The notes under the pieces: generated by a model
Seen by the model: the letters and a program-made list of their open reading frames with translations, nothing else
Told to the model about the DNA's origin: nothing
Database searches by the model: none
From: Methanomicrobiales archaeon
GTDB taxonomy: Archaea > Halobacteriota > Methanomicrobia > Methanomicrobiales > Methanoculleaceae
Direction of reading: 5' to 3'
Length of the DNA: 5,348 nucleotides
Assembly (NCBI GenBank): GCA_012510295.1
Contig: JAAZID010000299.1
Location: 1-5,348, forward strand
Shown: positions 4,987-5,348 of the stretch, in pieces
Numbering within the stretch: position 1 is the first letter of the stretch
How the letters are laid out: each line of letters starts with the position of its first letter
Program-made: the position numbers and the translations under genes

Positions 4987-5348
4987 ATGCCCAGATTGAT
5001 CACACCGGAGTCTCCTCATAAAGAGGATAATGAAGATACACTGCGGGTGTACAGCGACGTAACAGCAAAGAACCTGCATAGATCGGCGACCTTGAACAAT
5101 ATGGGCGTGGCACTTGAGCGACAGGGCCGCTACGAAGAGGCACTGGCCGCGTTCAGTGCGGCGCTGCTCTGTGACGACGATGATGTCTACGCCTGGAACA
5201 ACCGTGCGGTGATACTCACCCGGCTCGGCCGCCCCCAGGAGGCGGTGCTCGCATGCATCCGGGCGCTCGCCCTCGACCGATTGTGTATATTTGCCTGGGT
5301 CACCTATGGTATGGTTCTCGGGAGGCTTGAGAAGTACCAGGAGGCTGA
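4987..5348 (+). CDS. TPR-repeat protein, N-terminal part (truncated by window edge)
   Basis: The frame is open from ATG 4987 to the end of the window, 120 complete codons with no stop. After a charged, polar N-terminus of about 36 residues come tetratricopeptide repeats of 34 residues: LNNMGVALERQGRYEEALAA begins the first at about residue 37, WNNRAVILTRLGRPQEA the second at about 71, and WVTYGMVLGRLEKYQEA the third at about 105, where the window stops. The conserved G/A, Y and EA positions of the TPR helix pair are clear. There is no signal peptide or membrane segment in the visible part, so it is probably a cytoplasmic protein-protein interaction scaffold. Such proteins are common in Methanomicrobiales. 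It has its own promoter and ribosome site and is separated from the epimerase gene by a terminator. The partner is unknown. Confidence 0.85.
   Translation, partial: MPRLITPESPHKEDNEDTLRVYSDVTAKNLHRSATLNNMGVALERQGRYEEALAAFSAALLCDDDDVYAWNNRAVILTRLGRPQEAVLACIRALALDRLCIFAWVTYGMVLGRLEKYQEA

Noticed and set aside
5072..5096. Similarity of the first 20 bases of the window (ACCTGCATA...GACCTTGAA) to a stretch at 5072-5096
   Set aside because: The later stretch lies inside TPR coding sequence, the spacing differs, and the match does not continue into the element.
1..5348. CRISPR array, tRNA genes, transposase genes
   Set aside because: There are no short regularly spaced repeats, no tRNA-like cloverleaf and no transposase motifs. 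The two element copies have only a weak, interrupted complementarity between their ends (TTG...AGCG with CGCTCAA), too little to call terminal inverted repeats.

Overview
The window looks like chromosomal DNA of a methanogenic euryarchaeon, most plausibly Methanomicrobiales (Methanoculleus-like). The reasons are GC-rich coding sequence, short AT-rich archaeal promoters with TATA boxes, AGGTG-type ribosome binding sites, and the family mix: a FecB/BtuF-type binding protein, a PF00891-like methyltransferase, a DUF4213/DUF364 protein, an archaeal short-type sugar epimerase and a TPR protein. The lineage is inferred from these traits only; no marker gene is present.

Layout. Positions 15-296 hold the first copy of a noncoding element of about 285 nt. 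Positions 297-497 are a non-coding leader ending in an AT-rich stretch with a good TATA box. Positions 498-3491 are a compact three-gene operon on the plus strand: an exported metal-complex or cobalamin-type substrate-binding protein, a SAM-dependent methyltransferase 7 nt later, and a DUF364 'heavy-metal chelation' protein whose ATG overlaps the methyltransferase stop (TGATG). Positions 3491-3610 are rich in inverted repeats. Positions 3619-3905 hold the second copy of the element, ending 13 nt before a nucleotide-sugar epimerase gene (3919-4851). A hairpin plus T-run (4885-4923) probably ends that unit. A new promoter (TATA at 4943-4951) and ribosome binding site drive a TPR protein that runs off the right edge.

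How it may work together. The three operon genes suggest binding, modification or handling of a metal chelate or corrinoid-like ligand, but no permease, ATPase or ligand-synthesis enzyme is in view. The most unusual part is the duplicated element. Two blocks are nearly identical between copies and the rest has drifted, with indels that are not multiples of three. The core folds on paper into a two-part closing helix enclosing three small hairpins with purine-rich tetraloops (AAAA, GCAA, GGGA). I do not recognise it as a known RNA family. It is the best candidate here for an undescribed structured RNA or structured dispersed repeat, and the two copies directly flank the operon.
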